Part shown: piece after piece, positions 60,901 through 64,000 of the stretch
Numbering within the stretch: position 1 is the first letter of the stretch
Layout of the letters: each line of letters starts with the position of its first letter
The notes under the pieces: generated by a model
Seen by the model: only the letters and a program-made list of their open reading frames with translations
Database searches by the model: none
Told to the model about the DNA's origin: nothing
Assembly: GCA_013398615.1 (NCBI GenBank)
Contig: VZSR01000520.1
Location: 27,261,604 to 27,325,603, forward strand
Length of the DNA: 64,000 bases
Reading direction: 5' to 3'
Source: Brachypodius melanocephalos
Lineage: Eukaryota > Chordata > Aves > Passeriformes > Pycnonotidae
Translations under genes and position numbers: made by a program

Positions 60901-63145
60901 TTCACATATTTGACCCCTTTGCACACCTCCCTTCTCTGACAGAAATATCTCATCCCAGTCATGTTTTTCAGACCAATCCCATTGTTGCTGCCTCCTCCTA
61001 GACCCCTTTCCTACAGCACTGAGTTGGAATTTACTGGAGTCAGTACCACAGTGCCTCCCCAGTGCAGAGGTACAGGATTCACCCTGTCACATGTCACAGC
61101 CCAGCCTGAAGTTCAAGTTGGACATCCAAAGGTCTTACAGGGTATGTTCATCATTGGCGTGATCCACACTAGCCCCTGCAGAAGCGTCTGGAATTTCCAC
61201 CCTGTACACAGCAGCAGGATCCCTCCCATAGAGGGAGACCTGTGCTTGGGGAGCTGCCTCCTGTTCACACCAGGCTTTTGTTTCATCTCAGCCGAGAGCT
61301 TTTGGAAATTGCCATCCTGCCTTCCAACACGCTTTCAACCTCAGAAAGACCAAAATCAGTGGTGATTTATTGCAGGCATTCCCTAGTCCGTCATCCACGG
61401 CAAAGCAGAGCTTTTCCTTGCTCCCTGCAGAATCAGCAGGTTGATCTCTGGGTGCTCAGTGCAAGGGCTGCAGTGTGAGGACAGCTGCTGCCTGGTTCAT
61501 GGGGAAGAGTTGAACGGCCCAGGGTCTCCCACCCCTCATCTCACACAGTGGTGACTGAAAACACGGCTGGCTCAGACCTGCATGCTCACCATGCTCCAGT
61601 GTGGGGGCATTCACTGTCAGCAGCACCCCAAACATCACCTGATACAGGAGAGCCTCACTCCTGCCTTTGATTCAGGGGCAGTACCTACTTTGTCCCAGCA
61701 GGCAGACACGGGCAACTGGAACATCCCTCAGCCCCACCACAGGACAGGAAAGGTCTGGGAAAATGACAGCAATAAGCAAGACAGACCACACAGAGAGAAG
61801 CTGCGGAAGGAGGCAGTTTGGCCAGTACCACCAGGGCTGACACCTGACCTCGGGGGCAAGCCCGAAGAGCAGATAGAGGGATCCTTCTGGCTTGGCATGC
61901 ATTTGAGCAGTTTTAAGTCCTCTCCCATGCTAACCACACTGCTACAATGTCTAGAGAATGCAAAGCTGCAAGTTCACCGCCCCGGCGCTTGGTGAGTAAC
62001 CCTCCACCTCTCCGGCACAGCCCCGGCCCCGCAGCACGTACCTGCATGGTGACCGTGCTTGTCTCCACGGGGACGCAGCGGAGACCCTCGTCCCCACAGC
62101 AGCCTCCACAGCGCTGCAGGGAGACGCAGGAGGGTCTGAAAATGTACTCCACCTCGTTGGGGAATTCGGTAATGACGTCCACCAGCTGCTCCAGAGGCCG
62201 GCAGAAACTACGATTCCAGATTTCCCGAAAGGTCAGGACTGCAAGAGACAGGGACAGGGACTGTAAGGAGACTCCCAGAGAGGCAGAGCCCAGCCGGGCC
62301 GCTGCCGGGGCAGGTGCAGAAGCCGCGGGGGGCTCCTGCAGCCATCACGGAGCACAGAGAAGCAAAGGACCAGCTTGTGCTCCGAGTAAGTCCGTCACCC
62401 TACTGTGCACATCACTGTGCGAGGGCTCACACAGCCTCCTCAGCAGGCTTTTTCTCCCTCTATCCCCCAGCTCCGTCTCCTGCCCAGGCACTCTGCTCAC
62501 CCCCGACCTCCGCCGCGAAGGGGCTCCCCCGCTCCTCGCTGGGCCAGACAGCGTCCCCTGGGCTTTCCAGCAGGGAGAGCTGAAGTGGAGTGCTCCCACC
62601 CGGGACCCCGCATCCCGGCACCGGAGGGGCGGCACTGGGTATTGGCCTGCGCTCCGCTCCGGCTGCGGCGGTGCCCGGTGCCCGAGGCGGGCCGGGGAAA
62701 TCAGGTTGCTCCGGGCGTGGGCACAGCTCCCCGCTGCCTTCCCGATTGTCACCACGGGACTCCGGAGGTAACACAGCCGCGGGTGGTACCCAGCGCACCC
62801 CGACCTCGCGCGAAGCCCTCCCTGGCTCGCTGCCCTCTCCCAGCCGGGACACCGCCGGCCGCCCCCTGCCAACTCACCGGGCGACTCCGTGCTGGCGGTC
62901 TCCCGTTCCTCCGGGGCCTGCAGGGAGGGAAAGGCGAGCTCTGGAGGGGCAGCACGGGGAGACCCGCTGCCGCCCCCCGCCCAGCGCCGGGAGGAGCTGT
63001 CCCGGTCGTCGCGGCCACCTCGGGCAGCGGCACCGGGGACCCGGGCTGCCCCCGCTCCGATCCCGCTCCCGCCCCTCGGCTCTCACCGGGGCGGGCGGTG
63101 CCCCCAGCGTCCCGGCCACCAGCAGCCGCAGGAAGGCGCCGAGCA
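57957..63145 (-). CDS. PGF: PGF, placental growth factor (VEGF/PDGF family), 5' end cut by an assembly gap
   Basis: This is a secreted, cystine-knot angiogenic ligand of the VEGF receptor-1/neuropilin type. Coding exons are 63087-63145 (partial), 62878-62917, 62042-62238, 60521-60597, 58843-58872, 58690-58752 and 57957-57978. All junctions are GT-AG and in phase. Exon 1 gives a hydrophobic signal-peptide core (LGAFLRLLVAGTLGAP). Exon 3 (197 nt) and exon 4 (77 nt) carry the knot: SFCRPLEQLVDVI, PSCVSLQRCGGCCGDEGLRC and HKQCECR; NRS is a likely N-glycosylation site. Exon 6 (63 nt) is a basic heparin-binding stretch (RRRSKGRGKRRQDKKGRK) and exon 7 ends CGTPRR before the stop. Matching phases allow exon 6 to be kept or skipped, giving about 162 or 141 residues, as in human PlGF-2 and PlGF-1. 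The ending, the exon sizes and the neighbours favour PGF over other VEGFs. Confidence 0.95.
58690..58752 (-). CDS. PGF: PGF exon 6, optional heparin/neuropilin-binding basic segment
   Basis: This 63-nt exon encodes the Arg/Lys-rich segment RRSKGRGKRRQDKKGRKDCE. The acceptor is TTTTGAAG and the donor CT|GTAAGTGAG. Without the splice, the frame would stop at the TAA formed inside the donor. The length and the GRGKRR core equal those of the human PlGF-2-specific exon. Confidence 0.9.
62042..62238 (-). CDS. PGF: PGF exon 3 (cystine-knot core)
   Basis: This exon is 197 nt, the length conserved across VEGF-family exon 3. It encodes VLTFREIWNRSFCRPLEQLV and, further on, the CGGCCGDEGLRC knot motif and ends at VTMQ. 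Acceptor CTCTTGCAG and donor CAG|GTACGT are clear. Confidence 0.95.
62480..63145 (-). promoter_or_regulatory. PGF: PGF CpG-rich 5' region (interrupted by the gap)
   Basis: A CpG-rich block surrounds exons 1 and 2 and continues into the unsequenced gap, where the promoter and the start of exon 1 probably lie. Confidence 0.55.
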
Positions 63146-63245
63146 NNNNNNNNNNNNNNNNNNNNNNNNNNNNNNNNNNNNNNNNNNNNNNNNNNNNNNN
63201 NNNNNNNNNNNNNNNNNNNNNNNNNNNNNNNNNNNNNNNNNNNNN
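63146..63245. other. Assembly gap (100 N)
   Basis: Exactly 100 N, the usual placeholder for a gap of unknown length. It falls in the GC-rich first exon and promoter of PGF, a typical place for short-read dropout in bird genomes. Confidence 0.99.
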
Positions 63246-64000
63246 CATACAACAGCCCCTTTCCCAACCATCCTCTTCATTCCTCTACTGATGCCCTGTT
63301 CCAAATCAATCAACCCGTGACTGCCCGCCCACCCCTTTCCCCTCAAGCTGCCCCATGCGTGTTCCATCAGCCCCTACCGCTGGACCCCTGTCAGAAGATT
63401 TCCAGCCCCCCCTGACCTCAGGGACAGCATCCCGGTTCTGGTCTACAGCTCGGAAAGGAAGGGGGCACAGCAGGTCTAGGGTCAAACCCTGCTGCCAACC
63501 CAAAGGAGCTCTGTGGCCTTTTCTGTTCTATTTTTAAGCCCCAGAGGCCAGGGAAGCTGGAACTATGGGAGGTGTGATGAGGTGCCAACAGGCAACACGA
63601 TCCCCCGTGGGCTGTAGGTCCCAGGGAAATAACGGGCTCTGTGTCCATGCCAGGATTCACATTTCTGTCCTCCTGGGAGAGTGCGAAGGCTGCTTCAGGG
63701 CTTCCCTACCCAACACTATGTGAGGTCTGTCCCTGCAGCATAAGGATGCCAGTGACCTGCTCCCAGCCCTGTGGGATCTGTCCCTAGGGGATGCAGGACA
63801 TTCCAGCTGCCTGTCCTCAGCCCTGTTGGGCCATGCAAGTGGCAGTGACTCAGGTGCCAGCAGGAGCAGGGCTCGGTCAGGAGCTTCTAGTCAATGGTAC
63901 CACTGAGTGTGTGACAAAGCTGCTGGAGCAAGGCCTGGCAAATTAGCATGGAGGTGCTGCAGAGATAAGCACACAGAAATCCCAGCCCCACCGCGGAGAG
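63246..64000. other. Upstream flank of PGF, nothing recognised
   Basis: No gene was recognised on either strand. By synteny EIF2B2 would be expected further downstream of this window. Confidence 0.5.

Noticed and set aside
62405..63415. Long frames running through the 100-N gap
   Set aside because: Runs of N translate to X and do not break frames; the frames disagree with the clear PGF exons on the other strand.
1..64000. Operons, CRISPR arrays, rRNA, tRNA, integrative elements, or a novel multi-gene defence or biosynthetic system
   Set aside because: All confident genes are known single-copy vertebrate genes with introns; no repeat-spacer structure or cloverleaf was seen, and nothing suggests a new system.

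Overview
This is eukaryotic, vertebrate DNA and almost certainly avian. The genes are split into short GT-AG exons with long introns, the promoters are CpG islands, and there are CR1-type LINE fragments and a solo endogenous-retrovirus LTR. There are no operons, CRISPR arrays, rRNAs or tRNAs that I can support. Gene order and orientation, PROX2(-) / DLST(+) / RPS6KL1(-) / PGF(-), match the block on human chromosome 14q24.3, so this is a conserved syntenic segment.

Layout. 1-12.4 kb is AT-rich with no recognisable gene; by synteny the 3' side of YLPM1 would be expected here or just upstream, but I found none of its exons. 12.44-13.00 kb is a solo LTR with a 5-bp target-site duplication. 14.7-16.2 kb has two CR1 fragments in opposite orientation flanking a T/G-rich tract with G-quadruplex potential. 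18.3-21.4 kb (-) is PROX2, with four coding exons including the homeo-Prospero domain. About 23.5-23.8 kb is a small GC-rich patch that may be its promoter. 25.13-25.32 kb is an extremely AT-rich tract abutting the CpG island of DLST. 25.5-41.9 kb (+) is DLST, reconstructed as 15 coding exons that join in frame into 460 residues. 44.0-51.9 kb (-) is RPS6KL1, reconstructed as 10 coding exons and 641 residues (MIT domain plus a degenerate kinase domain with a large insert), with a CpG-island promoter. 52.3-57.9 kb is intergenic, with a homeodomain-motif-rich AT block. 57.9-63.1 kb (-) is PGF (placental growth factor), seven coding exons. Exon 1 runs into a 100-N assembly gap at 63146-63245.

The four genes are functionally unrelated neighbours: a transcription factor, a mitochondrial TCA-cycle enzyme, a trafficking-type pseudokinase and a secreted angiogenic factor. 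I see no novel multi-gene system. The more interesting points are the conserved PGF exon arrangement, which allows both a short form and a heparin-binding form, the degenerate active site of RPS6KL1, the clean solo LTR, and a few non-coding blocks. All exon coordinates come from reading splice sites, reading phase and protein similarity by eye; no alignment was run.
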